DNA of 64,000 nt from Alisma plantago-aquatica (taxonomy: Eukaryota > Streptophyta > Magnoliopsida > Alismatales > Alismataceae), in contig OY856412.1 in NCBI GenBank assembly GCA_963693085.1, positions 964,066,281 through 964,130,280 of the forward strand, given 5' to 3'. The position numbers and the translations under genes are program-made. The notes beneath the pieces are model-generated. The model was not told the DNA's origin. It did not search any database and saw nothing but the letters and a program-made list of their open reading frames with translations. Positions 44,280 to 57,213 of this stretch are shown piece after piece. The first letter of the stretch is position 1; each line of letters opens with the position of its first letter.

Positions 44280-46184
44280 CTTTCGTTGTAGTATCTCTTG
44301 CATGATTTTCTCCACTTCTTCCACCTTGAGCAGGAAATGCACTAGTATGAGTTGAAGTTGGAAAATATTGAGGCTGGAAAAGAATTTAATTTTAAATTCA
44401 AGTTGAACACGAATAACCACACATTTGATAATACATTTCTATTTATACCTGCAATCCACTTGTACCAACATGAGCGGGAAACGCACCAACAGGATGACCG
44501 TTTGGGAAATATTGATGCTTGTAAAGAATTTATTTTTTTAATAAAGTTGAACACAAGTCGACAAATATCAACAATATATTTTTTATTTATACTTGGGAAC
44601 CACTTGCACCACCTTGAGCGGGAAACACAACAGTAGGAGGGCCATTTGAAAAAAAATGTGGCTTCAAAAAGTTTATATCAAGAGAAGGAGTTGATTTGAG
44701 ATAAGGCATTATAAACAATGCTTGTAATATGATACATGTGACTGAAATGTAAACAATGCCCCGTTCATACCATTTGTGGTAGCTTGAGTAGAAAAGACAC
44801 CAGGAGAAGTCCCGTTGGAAACATTTGAGCCTTTAAATAAGATTCTCATTTTCAATTTCTATTATCTAAATTTTTTTCAAAATTCTTTAAGTTTTGTGAA
44901 TACGTACATGTGATCTAAAATTTGATGATGTTGTACCAACACTAGTTTGAAATAATCCAAAAGGGGGTACATTTGGAAACACACTCGCCGGGCCAAACTG
45001 TGTATTTCTAGCTGATTCAGCCTATTTACAACATATAAGAGAATAAAACAAATTCAAATTATGTTGTAGTAGTATATCAATAAGTTTAGTCCAATACTCG
45101 TTTGTTGCCATCAAATAACCTGATTTTGTTGCACCCATGTTATAAACTGGGACCAAAATTTTTGCATATTTTTCATTTCTTGAGTAGCCTCTTTTAATTC
45201 GTCCTACAATGAAATATTTTTTTAGAAGACAATAATTGTAATACCATATGATACTTACACATTCTTTAAATTACTTACATCTTTTGCAATAATTTCTCGC
45301 AATAACATTTCATACTGAATCTTGGCGGCTTTCCCATTATTCCCTTTTGCGGCATGTCCGAGTCCAATACCATGAACTCTATTCTTTTTTACGAGGTTGA
45401 CTACATGCAAAAATGCATGACATGTCACCTCATCAGCTTGTTATGGATCAGTTACTTCACCATTTACAACTTCATTTTTAACAATATCAGTTATCTCATC
45501 CTGTCATTAATTGAACCAAGTCAATGTACATACTATTGAAAAATTAACAAACAATTGATATAAAATACTGAATAAATTACCACCAAGGGGTTGTTCTCAT
45601 ATACTTTTTCAAAAATTCTTTTTGAGTTGGATCCCCTGCCGCGATTTTCTTCCCTAAATCAAATAATAGAATTATTACTAGTTCCAAGGGGCTATTCATA
45701 ACACATTGGAAATAAATAAAAAGTGAAAGGTGATACCATTTCCTCCCTATAACAACTTCATGGTTTGGATCATGTAGTATGATGCATTTATTTTTTGATC
45801 TATTAATTTTATTTGTGACAACAATTTTCTAGAAAAACAAAAAAATTACTTAAATAACAATAGAAATGAAAGATAAATGATTACATATTATTTTGATATT
45901 ACCTCAGACTTCTTAGAAGACCATTGTTTTACAAGATTGTCAAACTGACGAATATCTAATGATGTATTCACATTCCATTCCACCTTGTGTCGTTGCTCTC
46001 CTAGTTTTGGAATTAGATTGACCTCACTTGCAGGGCCCCTGCCATATCTATGGTGGTCACATTCATCCTCAACTCTATGATGCTCATCTCTTACTTCAGT
46101 TGAAGGAGAGGAGACTGTAGCTGTAGTAGTAGTGGGTTGTGGTGGAGGTGTAGAAGCTCTCATACTTGACCTTGTGTTCCTCAT
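44280..46184 (-). pseudogene. Transposase_24/TNPA-like gene of the CACTA element, with repeated exons
   Basis: The 5' exon (46184-45888) starts MRNTRSSMRAST, has a Pro/Thr/Ser-rich segment, then VNLIPKLGEQRHKVEWNVNT, the type of opening seen in plant Ptta/En/Spm (Transposase_24) proteins. Middle exons follow (45660-45110) with GDPTQKEFLKKYM-like sequence. The 3' part is a series of similar short exons encoding HQYFPNGHPVGAFPAHVGTS, PQYFPT...AFPAQGGRSG and FSNGPPTVVFPAQGGASGSQ (units near 44300, 44450, 44595 and 44770, possibly one more near 44930), separated by AT-rich intron-like gaps. Such proteins are thought to bind the subterminal repeats. Introns make the exact structure uncertain, and frame changes suggest decay. 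Confidence 0.6.
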
Positions 46185-46492
46185 CCTACATAAGATGAAA
46201 ACCTAATAATTGTTAATAGAAAATGTAGCAATGCGTAAGAGGTTAGTCCAACAGTTTATAAAATAAGGTAGGATAACCAACAAGAAATGACAAGGACATA
46301 AGATGAAAACATAATAATTGTTAATAGAAAATGTAGCAATGTACTTATTGCAATAACATTACAGCCATGTAAAGATCAAACAAGGGACAAATGACAAGGA
46401 CAATTCCTTTCACCAACACATAATAACGCACAAAGAAAAACATTGCAAGCATGATCATTCACAAATGTTTGCAACAACTAATTTAAACAACT

Positions 46493-49400
46493 TTATTCCT
46501 CAATCTCTCTAGAAACAAATGATCCATGCATATCATTCCTTGACCAGGAGATATCATCACTTGTGTGGTTGTTCACACTATGAACTTGTGTCCCATTTAG
46601 GTAATCCTCAACGAGAGGTACTTCATAATAATTTTGAGGTGGAAGTTTCAAAGCAGTGAACCAATTATCATCATCAGGATCTTTTACATAAAAGCATTTC
46701 ATTGCTTATGATGCAAGAGTGAATGGCTCATCTTGATTGCGTCTCCTTGAGAAATTGAGTTGTGTGAACCCATATTTGTCAATGCACAAACTGTTAGAAG
46801 AGCTTTCATCAAACCAAGCACATTGAAACAATGGTATTTTTATGTCTGGGCCATAACATAGCTCAATGACCTCCTCCAATCGTCTATAATATGTAATTGT
46901 AGCTATAAAATGATTTTTATCCCTCCCATTTGCATAACTAGATGTGTCTTCCACCAAGTATACCCCACTATTCTGTGTAGTAGTACTTTCAACATGTTTT
47001 GAGCGGAATCAATATCCATTTACTGAATAGCCTTCATATGACATTCCATCCACAGAAGGACCCTGGATATCCATCTCAACTCCTCACTAACATTCTTTGA
47101 ATGATCCATTCGCATACGCATTATCTAATTTATCAACATTAAAATAATAAGAGACAAAACACTCTTTCAAAATAAAATTGAAGTAATTTTATAAATTACT
47201 TACATACTCTCTCCACCACCTAGCAAAATGTGTTGCATGTTTTTTTCTAAAGCATGTAGAGTGATATTTGGTTCAGCCTCTTGAAGATTTATCATGTGTT
47301 CACTGGTTATTAAAAAAATTCAAAATTTGTGGTTGGTATATACTATAAATTGTTTAACATTGAAAAAGAAGTATTGAGTACCTTCTGTAATCATCGAACA
47401 TGTATGTATTGAATAGTACATTTTGATGAGATTGTTCCAACGTTTGCACATCAAAGTGTTTCGGTACTCCCACTCTAATAGAAAATTCATCAACATTACG
47501 AGGAGTACAAGTGAATTTGTGTCAAAATTAGGTAGATATCTAGCACAAAATGTCAAACATTCTTCTGCCAAATAGCCTCTAACAATAGAACTGGTAGGCT
47601 GAGCTTTATTTATAACATAATTCTTGAGTTTCTTCAAGTACCTCTCAACGTGGTACATCCACCTATACCGTATAGAACCGACAACTCTTGCTTCATAAGC
47701 TAAATGGATAGGCAAATGCATCATAATAGTAAAGAATGATGGAGGAAAAACTCTCTCTAACTGGCACAGCATGACAGTAATGTCTTCTTCAAGCTTCTTA
47801 AATTCTTCTACATCAATAACATTTGAGAAAAGTTTATTGAAAAATAAACATAAGCTTGCAATAGGTTTATAAACATCTAAGCCTATGCAATCCCGCAAAG
47901 CAACAGGTAGATGTTGTTGTATTAAAACATGACAATCATGACTTTTCAATGCCAATAGTTTTTTCTTTCTTATGTTGACACACCTAGATATGTTAGAAGA
48001 ATATCCATCATGAACCTTTAATGTTTGTAGAACAGATAGAAACTTCTCTTTCTCTGTACTGCTCATTGTAAGAGATGTTGGAGGTAAGTAATAATGGCTT
48101 CCTGAATCGACAGGCCATAAATCGCTTCAGATACCCCATTATTTTAGATCGTGACGAGCTTGTAAGTTGTCCTTACTTTTCTTTGAGTCGCCCAATAAAT
48201 GTTCAAGATGTTTTCACAAATATTTTTCTATGTGCATTACATCTAGATTATGTCTCGGCAACAAATGTTTCCAATATGGGAGTCGAAAAAAAATACTTAT
48301 TTTATTCCATCCATGCGGTAATGGTTGATGTCCACCTATAGACCTTTTGCATTTATTAGTTTTTTCAAACGTGATGTTTGTGCAACCCTGAAATTGTTGT
48401 AGTATATCATCACCTGACCGACGCCTAGGCGGTTGACGGAAATCTTATTCTCCATTGAAACTTTTTTTATCACACCTCTAAATATGATTATTTTTCAAGA
48501 AACGTCGTTGGAACCCATAACATTGTTTCTTGCCAAACTGAAGCCACTTGGATAAGGTGTCTACACTACAACATGGGTAACCCAAATCTTTTTTTCCTTT
48601 GGTGCTCCAACTAGAAAGGTCACCATAAACTGGAAAATCATTTATGGTCCATAAGATCATTGGTCGCATAGTGAAATCCTTCTTGCTAAAAACATTATAT
48701 ACCTTAAATCCATTATGCCAAATTTTTTGAAGATCATCAATTAATGGCTCGAAGTAAATATCAAAATCATTACCAACCATATGAGGACCTGGGATCAACA
48801 GAGACATCATTATGTATGGCTCCTTTAAAGAAGCCAAGGCAGGAGATTGAAAGGGGTTAACAATACATGCCATGTGCTATATGAAGTGCTCATAAGTCCA
48901 AATGGATTGAATCCATCTGTAGCTAGAGCAAGTCTAAAGTTTCATGGCTCAACAACAAAGTCTGGAAATTCTCTGTCTATTGAGACTCATTCTTCTGTGT
49001 CAGAGGGATGATGAATACGATCATCATTTCCTTTTTCTTTAAGTGGCCACATCATATCTTTTGCAACAGAAGGGCACATGTAAAGTCTCTCCAGACGAGG
49101 GATAATATGAAAGTGATACATCACCTTTTCAGCTACCTTCTTGTGTTTTGTTTTATATATCTTTTCATTCCATCTAGACTCACCACAAGTATCACATTTT
49201 TCTTTCTTTGACGAACCTTTACAAAAGAGCATGCAGTCATTTTGACAAGCATCGATTTTCACATTTTTGAGACCAAGGTCTTTTATAATTTTATTTGCTT
49301 CATAATAAGTCTCAGGAAATATACTACCTTCTTCTGGGAAGGCTGAGATTATCAACTTCAGCAACTTTGTAAAAGAATTATTTGACCATCCAGACTCCTT

Positions 49401-50300
49401 CTTCAGATATAACAGAGGCACCAGAACTTGGAGTGAGTTTTACAACCTCCATACAGTGGTTGATTGACTTCTTTGAGAAGCTTGAAAAAATGTTGGACAT
49501 TAAAATTTGCAGGCTCCTCCTCGACTTCAAACTCACATGCATGACTTGTATCACCCATTCCAAATATATCTCCCAACATTTGATGCACCAGATGTAGGTG
49601 TTGAAGATGTCTCACTTATTGTATTCCTTCCAATCATCTCCCCATGATATGTCGAGACATCATAGCTATGGACAGAGGCGGACCCAAGGGGGGCGGGCGG
49701 GGGTCATGACCCCCCCAAATAAAAATAAAAATATAGTGTGTATATATATGTATATACATATGTTTGTAATTTTGTATTGATAATATATATTATATATACC
49801 AAGTACTAGATACAAACATGGACTTGGTAGAGTGTTTGGTATGTGCAACTTTGTCCAGGAGGTCTCAAGTTCAAATCCTTGTGTATTTGTTATTCATTTT
49901 TCGCAATACATGCAGAACACAATTGTTATATATAATAGCTTTGACACAAAAAAACTTATAGTTTTACTTAGTGTAGTGGTTAATGTGTTTTTTGTTGTAC
50001 TTGAGGTCCTGAGTTCCAATCCTATATTGAGCATTAAGTTTTTTTAGCCTCCCCAACTACCAACTCCTGGTTCTTCCACTGGCTACAGACAAATCCTTTT
50101 TATAAAACATGTAAGAATACATCATCCTCTGATTTAATGTATCTATTAGAGCATGTTTTATAAGGACAAATCAAATTTCCCAGTCTGGGTGGTATTTGAT
50201 GGGTATGTGCAAATTCAATGATTTTTTGTCAACCGGACTGGAATACTTCACTTTGCATCCTGTTACCAATATACATCTAGTTTCTATCCCCCAAGAAATC
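46493..50300 (-). pseudogene. CACTA TNP2-type transposase, degraded
   Basis: Minus-strand blocks in the expected order. A Transpos_assoc-like start (about 50300-50100: MYIGNRMQSEVFQSG, stop, then CPYKTCSNRYIKSEDD). Then HGEMIGRN and MLGDIFGMGDTS (49640-49540). Transposase_21 follows in two pieces, 49421-48987 (DACQNDCMLFCKG, CDTCGESRW) and 48873-48478 (MACIVNPFQSPALAS, IPGPHMVGNDFDIYFEPLID). DUF4218 is at 48066-47320 (SHDCHVLIQQHLPVALRD, FPPSFFTIMMHLPIHL, YRWMYHVERYLKKLKNYV). DUF4216 is at 46957-46493 (IPLFQCAWFDESS, DKYGFTQLNF, EPFTLAS). Several stops and frameshifts separate the blocks, and a hAT MITE (49673-50081) splits the N-terminus. It would have cut and rejoined the CACTA ends; it is inactive here. 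Confidence 0.85.
49673..50081. mobile_element. hAT-like MITE inside the TNP2 gene
   Basis: 409 bp, termini CAGAGGCGGACCCAAGG and, reading in from the right, CAGTGGAAGAACCAGG. The 8-bp target duplication is GCTATGGA / GCTACAGA (49665-49672, 50082-50089; two differences). TNP2-like coding continues across the site when the element is ignored. Confidence 0.8.
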
Positions 50301-50440
50301 CATCTACGTACAAGTAGACAAGAATTTAATGGTCACATTACAACTAAAAAATTACTTAGAAAAGACAAATCTTTCATATTAATTTTTTCTCAGAATATTT
50401 CCATAAAAAATTATGAGTAGAGCGAGAGATATTCTTACAT

Positions 50441-50887
50441 TAATGACATTTGCAAAATTATTATTTATTGGATGCAATGAAATTCTTGGAGGGAAAGTTT
50501 TTTCTCAAAGAAGACCTTTAGTTTGAGAAAAATGAGAGAGAACAATTATCTATAAAACATAAAGGTATTGGTAAAAATATTTTATTTGAAGTAAAACATA
50601 TTTTTATTTTGAAAATGTTTATAAACACAATTAATGTATTTACTATTAAAGAATAAGATAACAAATAAAATAAAGTTGTGTGTGGAATGAATTTTCTTAG
50701 AGGTTCCAGAAAAAAAAATTAGTAGGGAAGTTAAATTATTGATAAAAACGTGTTTATGTGTAGATATAGAAAATATTCTAGAAAATATTCAGCACAAATG
50801 CTTAAAAACTTGATGGATTGTTGTGTTTCTAAAAATGTCTTTTCTCTTAGGCTCCTATTGGTTTGGTGTAAGTCATGAGTTATGTGG
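50441..50887. other. No gene seen
   Basis: AT-rich. It may be the outer part of the CACTA element or host sequence. No terminus recognised. Confidence 0.4.
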
Positions 50888-50892
50888 AACTC

Positions 50893-53679
50893 TGTTATAA
50901 CCTCAATTTTCCAAATTATGTAATGAGCTTTGCAAATATCAATTAAAGATAAATGAATTTTCATGATTGATTGAAATATATTTCATGGATGATTGATTGC
51001 ATGATTCTTAATGGGCCTTGCTTTATTTGAAGCCCAGATTGATATAATTGAAGAATACATAAAGAATTCTATAAAATAAGGAAGAGGATTTGAAATATTT
51101 CCCTAAAGGTAAGAATTCGAGATTATGGATATCTTGGAGTTCAAGGAACTCAAAACCAAGAAATAATAATAATAGGATTAAGGAAAAGAGGGAAAAAGTG
51201 ATTAATATAATGTTTGCTTGCATTACAAGAAAAGGAATCGAATCCTTATTAAAATAACTCCAAATTTTGTAGGAAGAAAGAGAAACCTATGAAGAAGTTT
51301 CCCTCAAAATTTGGTAAAGAAAAGAGTAACCGTTTGAGAGATATTAATTATTCAAGTTTCCTTTGATTTGGAAATATAATTCAATTAATTTGGAAATTGT
51401 TTCTTTTCCTGGTTGAACTCGGACGATTGGGGCCGTTGGATCTTAATCCAACTGACCCAGCTCATCGTCTAGATCCCGATGAGTCAGGGACTCGCGCTGG
51501 ATTGAGAGGAAACTTCCTCTTCTTTTTCCGCGATCTGAGGGCAAGGAATTAATGGGATATCAATCTGATTGAGTACAGGAGATCTGCGCGAATGTTTTTG
51601 ACCTGATATTTTATGGGCAGTCCTTGTCGGGAAAGGAATCCCCAATCTCGGAACTCCTAGGTCCTAGCCTATATAAGGGGGAGAGTTAGAGAGCACCCGC
51701 AACGATACAAGCTTTTCCTTTGGCTGCGGAGAGCGGAGACGAGCGGGTTAATACTCTCAATTGAGGATTCTAGCCTGCTAGACCCCGGCCGCGACCTGCA
51801 GGTCGACGGCGACCTTCCGGCGAGTCGCTAGGGGTGAAGGTCGGGGTGAACACGGAATTGGGGGTGGCAGCAGATTCGAGGGACACCGGCGGAGCTTCGT
51901 GGCTTCTCGGTTGATCCGCGGGTGGCCGGGAGCTCGAGGTCAACTGCAGAGTTGACCACGCGACCTGCTAGGTCTAAGGTAGAAGACGACCTGGTGAGCG
52001 TCCGATCTGAGACCACGGTGGTCTCCGAAACATCTGACGCTCCAGAAGAGGAGTGACCTTGCTAGGGGGTGCGCGACCAGAACTGTCAGATCCAAGGGCG
52101 GATCACGTGTCTAGTGATCAAGCGGCCAGCAAATTTTCGGTAATAATTTCTTTTAATCAAATAATCAGAAAAAGACCCTTTTCTTGCAAAATTTGTAGTA
52201 ATAGCTATGAACATCAGATGAGAAAACTTAATATATGAAAGTTGCATAGAAAAATGCAAGGAACACGATAAAAATAATTCCACAACTTAATTCTGCCTAG
52301 TTTTGCAAAAGTACTTTATTTGGCTAATAAAGTTTATTAAAATTGAATGAGAAACCCTAATTACATGATTGAGAGGGTAATTAGGTAATTTAACAAGTCA
52401 AATCGGTAAGTTTGACTCTGAGAAGGTTAATGGCAGTTTATTTTACTATTTAATTGACAAAAAATGCTTAACTTGGAATTATAATGATCAAAAGAAGGTT
52501 AATTTGCATGGAAAACCCTAATTTGAGATAAAGAGAGATAAAAACCATATTTTTATGAAATAAGGAAATTAGTTGTCTAATAAAGGAAATTCAATGAGAA
52601 ATTAGGATTTTTATGAAGAGTGATAAATCAAGGATGATAATGATGAAAGAAGAAGTAAAACCCTAATTTCTAGAAGAAACCCTAATTATGGAATTGGAAT
52701 CCTAATTTGAATGATGAAATTGGATAATTATTAATAAAAGGAATTGGTACTTTTATTTCAGGATTTCTCTTCCTCATTGCTTGTTGATTGGATTGTTATC
52801 TTGAAAAGTGCAATTAAAGGTATGTGGTTACGCTTATGAATAATCGCATTATTTTCCCGGCGTTTTCCGAATGATTCACCTGTTGCTTGAAATAACTGTT
52901 GAATGTTTATTTATTTCATGCAACTATAAAGTGACTATGATTATCATCATAAGTATGCATATAACTGGCTAGATCCTTGTTCACCTCTGGTGTTTTAAAA
53001 AGGCTGAAAAGGGGGTAATACCTAGAGAAAGGTCTAGGATTGCCGTGAGTCAGAAACTGGATTGCCCTGTGCGTTCATGAGACTCTTCAGCATACCGAGA
53101 GTTAGAAACTGGATTGCCTTGTGCGTTCATGAGACTCTTCGGTTTACCATGTAACTCAATCCTAGAAACTGGTTTACCATTTTGGTGGATCATGAGGGGT
53201 TGTAGTTTGGTATACAGGTCCACTGCAGGGACAGCACAGAGGTTATGGAACTTGTGGATCGTGGATGTTATATTAAAATGTAATCTTGATTGCTAAAAAG
53301 ATTAATTGCTTGATTACATTGTTAGCATAATTTCTTGATTATTGGATCCTCCACATACCGACTGACCGTTGTTTTGTTTGTCGGCGTTTTAGGTACATAT
53401 TCCAAAGCACAAAACAGTAAAGTGACACATTGTGAATTCAAGAATTAAAGAACAAGGAGGATTTAGTTAGAGTAGATCATCTGTGGTTAGAAGTCTAGTA
53501 CTTCCAACTTTTCAAAGGTATGATAAAGAAAAATTTTATTACCATTTTCAGTATAGTCTGTTAGAATTTAATAATTGTTATTGGTTATATGTCGAACCTT
53601 TGATCCTGAATTTCATGGGTGCGGCTTCAACCTTTTGGTCTCCCTTAATTGGGGGTTATCGGAAGGTGGGGTCGTAACA
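50893..53679 (+). repeat. 5' LTR of the LARD-type element
   Basis: 2787 bp, starts TGTTATAACC, ends GTCGTAACA. A TATA box (cctatataaggggg) at about 51668-51681 marks the promoter. GC-rich transcribed leader follows (51700-52100). Small ORFs here have no known domains. Confidence 0.93.
51668..51681 (+). promoter_or_regulatory. LTR TATA box
   Basis: cctatataaggggg, followed by gagagttagagagcacccgcaac, a plausible transcription start 25-35 bp downstream. Duplicated at about 57988 in the 3' LTR. Confidence 0.6.
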
Positions 53680-53681
53680 TT

Positions 53682-53693
53682 TGGTATCAGAGC
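53682..53693 (+). other. Primer-binding site (initiator tRNA-Met)
   Basis: TGGTATCAGAGC begins two bases after the 5' LTR and is complementary to the 3' end of plant initiator tRNA-Met. Confidence 0.88.
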
Positions 53694-56600
53694 CTGGGTT
53701 CCTCATTTAACCATTAATAATTATTAAATTTTACAAACTCCATAGAACCCAAGGGAGTTATTAGAGGATTATCCGAAAGACGGAGGTGTCTAGAAAAGGA
53801 TCACGACCGGGGGCTGGCAAGATTTTCCTCCGCACCGCTAGTCAGAATACGAGGACTCCCGGATCCGTGTGACTGCCTGGCCAAAGTCTTAGGGTATGAA
53901 TCGAAATAAGATACCTCTAAGACTTTCTCATCTTATTCATCCCTTCTCATCACAAAATTATGTTAAGGACCTTAAGGATTAGGGTTTTCTCTCTTTTCCT
54001 CACCATCTTGAGGTATGGGTAAGGTTAATAAGATCTAAGGAATCCTCCATCAAATTAATGAAAAGCATGTAAATGAGATGTCATGGACATAAGCTTAATA
54101 GATTAAGCGCAAATTAAATGATAGATACATGCTTAGGTCGTATGACATAAGATGTCATGTCCTCAAAAGAGACCTGAGGCTAGACCTTCTTGTCGAGAGG
54201 ATAAGTTAGTCTTGGAGATAGAGATCTCCATTGTCAGTAGAGACCTGGCTCATCCTACGAGGATGACGTTAACCCTAACCCTAAGTAAAGGATATAGAGA
54301 GAGATGGCATGATGAGTTAGACCAGGTGTTTGGATGGACGTGCCTGGGATGCCATATGAGCCATGAGAGGATGGATGATCGAGTACCTTTGGCCACCCAA
54401 ATCCTAGAGAGAGGATGAGTCTGTTTATATCTTTGTACCTATGGTATAGATGTGAAAAAGAGTTCCATAAACCCTAGAGAGGTATAGTAACAGGTTTTGA
54501 GGCCTTGTACCCTGTTAGTTGTCCTGGAGGAGGACTCAACCTTAAAGGGTTGTTTGAGTTGAAGGATGACAGGAAGTGCACGTGATGTCTTTTGCAAGAC
54601 GGATTCATGGTTAAGGGATAGAGCATACAATTGGACACCTAAATGTGAACCTAGGGTTCCTAGGCCTCTGAGGGGAAGTGGTATACCTAATGCTCATGAC
54701 GAGAATTTGGTTACTATAGTTTTGAGCGTGGTACTCCTCATGCATAACGGAAGATGAAATCCCCTTAAGTTTAAGGTATGTTTGATGAACCCTCACAACT
54801 AGGTTGATAATTAAGGAAGGTATGATCTTGATCCAACATTGAGGAGAGAGGACAAGTATGACCTAGCATGGTTCAGTGGGTGATCTACTTGTGCCTTAAT
54901 AGCTTGCTAGGGTTAAGTAGGCTCATGTGGATGTAAACCCTAGACCTAAGATTTTTTGTGACCTTGTGGTCAAGAGTTAGTCTTCCTCCCATCCTGGGAG
55001 AGGGACCCCTTTAGTAGGGTGTATATAAGTTTTGTTGGTTTAAGGTAACCTAAAGAGGTATCATAGGATCTTGAGAAGCTAAGTGAAGAGTACATAATAT
55101 GAGGATGAACTTATAGACCCATAGATAATCATCTCTAAGTGCATGTAAATGTGTTACCATGGAGGTAACCAGTATGGGGCTCGACCAAGGTAGGCATGTT
55201 GTCATGATCCTGATGAAAGGATGAAGGTCAGCCCATGAATGCAGACAGAGAGATGATGAAGACTTGGGTAAGGTTCTAAGTGAACATGTACTATGATGGA
55301 GAATCCTAAGTCTATCCTAGGGTCAGGTAGGGATAAGACCGATGAAAGTTGGAGTTGCCTAATTCCCCAGTTGCACATGACCATAGGGTCGGGAGGTAAC
55401 AGCTATCATTGTCTGAGGGCCATGGGTTAGGAGATTGATCACCTTCATGAACTCATGGGACCCAAAGGGCAGATGAGTAGGGCACTCTCTTGATGCACGA
55501 GGGAGGAAGGATGACCCCAAAGGAGTCGGTACCCTATAGACCTAGAGGAGAGGACCAAGGATATAAACCTCAGGATGTTCAAGATTAGTTGTTATCATGA
55601 TGTCTGTGATGTAAAGACATATGTGGCACATTTCAACTTAGATTTAAAAGGTGTATTGGCAAGGTGGGATGTACCATCTCTACTCTTGGAACAGGAAGAA
55701 CTCTGTATTTGGACTGCAGCCAAATGCTTATTTCCTCTTGTTATGGGAGTAAGAGATAGGACATTACGCATGGCATACACCAAGGATAAGAGATGATGTA
55801 GGTTGGAACGTTGCCACGAGAAATGGGAATAGAATGATGCATGGATGGTTTGCAAAGAGGAATGAGGTAGTCACCTTATTAGGATATTTCTAGCATGAGC
55901 TAAGTGGAGCTTACAAGTTTTACCAGGTTGAGTTTAGTCACCATGATGATGAAATCAGAGAGTGTTCTTATGAAGAAAAATATAGTTTGAGGTGACATGA
56001 TATGTGAAATATATGGAAGTGTAATGTTACCTAATACCTAAGGATGTGAAGCGGTAAAGGATGCTCTGGTTGAGATACATCTAACTTGTTTGACCAGAAA
56101 GGGCTGGTTGGCTAACCTTAAGATCGAAAAGGAAAGGTGTTTGGATAACCCTTAGATGTAACAGGATACATTGAAAAGTTATGGTTGTTTGGTTAGCCAG
56201 TCTAGTCCTGGATGAAATGAAAGGATGGCAGTAGAACCTCAAGTGCACTTCTTTCGAAAAGAAGGTGATGAAACCATGACAAGAGTGGTTTAGGGTTTCG
56301 AAGGAATCGATCTTGAGAGAATCATGACATACAGGAAATCATGATACACCATGAAGCAAGTTCAAAGGATTCTTGAGTTTGACCTAAAGGTTCACTTCCT
56401 TAAAGAAGAAGTAGGTACATGAAAAACTCAATGATAGTATAGTTATCACCCCTAACTATGGTTAGTACGATCCATACTAAAAGGTCTGATGAGGGCATGT
56501 GTGCTCGTTCAGGGTGATATCTAGAGACAGTTCTTGTCCTATGAAAGATATGACAATGACCACCATAGCCAGTATCGGGTTTTATATTAAGCTCTGTAAT

Positions 56601-57200
56601 GGAGGTTGTGTCGGTCACCACTTCAGTAAGGTGATGTTGGTGAAAGGACCACATGATGGTTAGAAAAGGGACCCCAGTGCGTGTAGATAAAGTCACTTTG
56701 ATTGTGCAAGGGTTGAAAGGAGCCTAGAGAAAATGAGAGTCGTGAGCAGATGCAAAGTAGACTAACATCTAGTGCACTGTGGGATAATATAATGTGAGAT
56801 TCCGACCCCTCTGAGCTGCAGCAGGGAAAGCTGAGTCCCCGATACATGGGTCCATTAGAGATGGATGAGCGGAGATGGTTAGGTTTTGACCCTACCCCTC
56901 AAGATAAAGTAATGGGAGATGTTTTCCATGTGTCCAATTTAGAGCACTATGTGAGGTACCCGACCATGTGCTGAGCAATGAACCTAGTGAGCCCCAAGGG
57001 AGGCTGAAATGACCTGAGTCACCTGTGCAGTTTATAGACGCCAGAGTGAAAGAACTCAGGGAAAAGGACAAGTGATGATAAGGGTTCTGTGTAAGCGCCA
57101 TGTGTACGGAAAAGCCACATAGGGGCTAATGATGGACATGGAAAAGTCTTATCCTGAAGTGTTTGTTTGCTTGTTTGAATTTTGAGGACAAAATTCCTAT
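53694..57200 (+). other. Interior of the LARD-type element without coding capacity
   Basis: The longest plus-strand ORF is 88 codons (54152-54418) and lacks motifs. The sequence is relatively G-rich on the plus strand with many gagg/atgagg words, unlike the AT-rich surroundings. It probably serves as packaged RNA. Confidence 0.7.
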
Positions 57201-57213
57201 AAAAGGGGAAGGA
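57201..57213 (+). other. Polypurine tract
   Basis: aaaaggggaagga directly before the 3' LTR, the second-strand primer site. Confidence 0.85.

Larger units (their letters stand above)
42346..50440 (-). mobile_element. CACTA transposon with TNP2 and Transposase_24 genes, degraded
   Basis: The left end is a canonical CACTACAAGAAAACT terminus (42346-42360), with ATA preceding as possible TSD. Subterminal repeats with cttcacaaat and tgaaggctaatttcacaac fill the first 400 bases. Two transposase genes lie on the minus strand. The opposite terminus (..CTTGTAGTG) was not found, so the right limit is approximate and the element may be truncated or split. Confidence 0.8.

Noticed and set aside
54264..54285. 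Telomere-like ccctaaccctaa
   Set aside because: Only two units, inside a retrotransposon interior; not a telomeric array.
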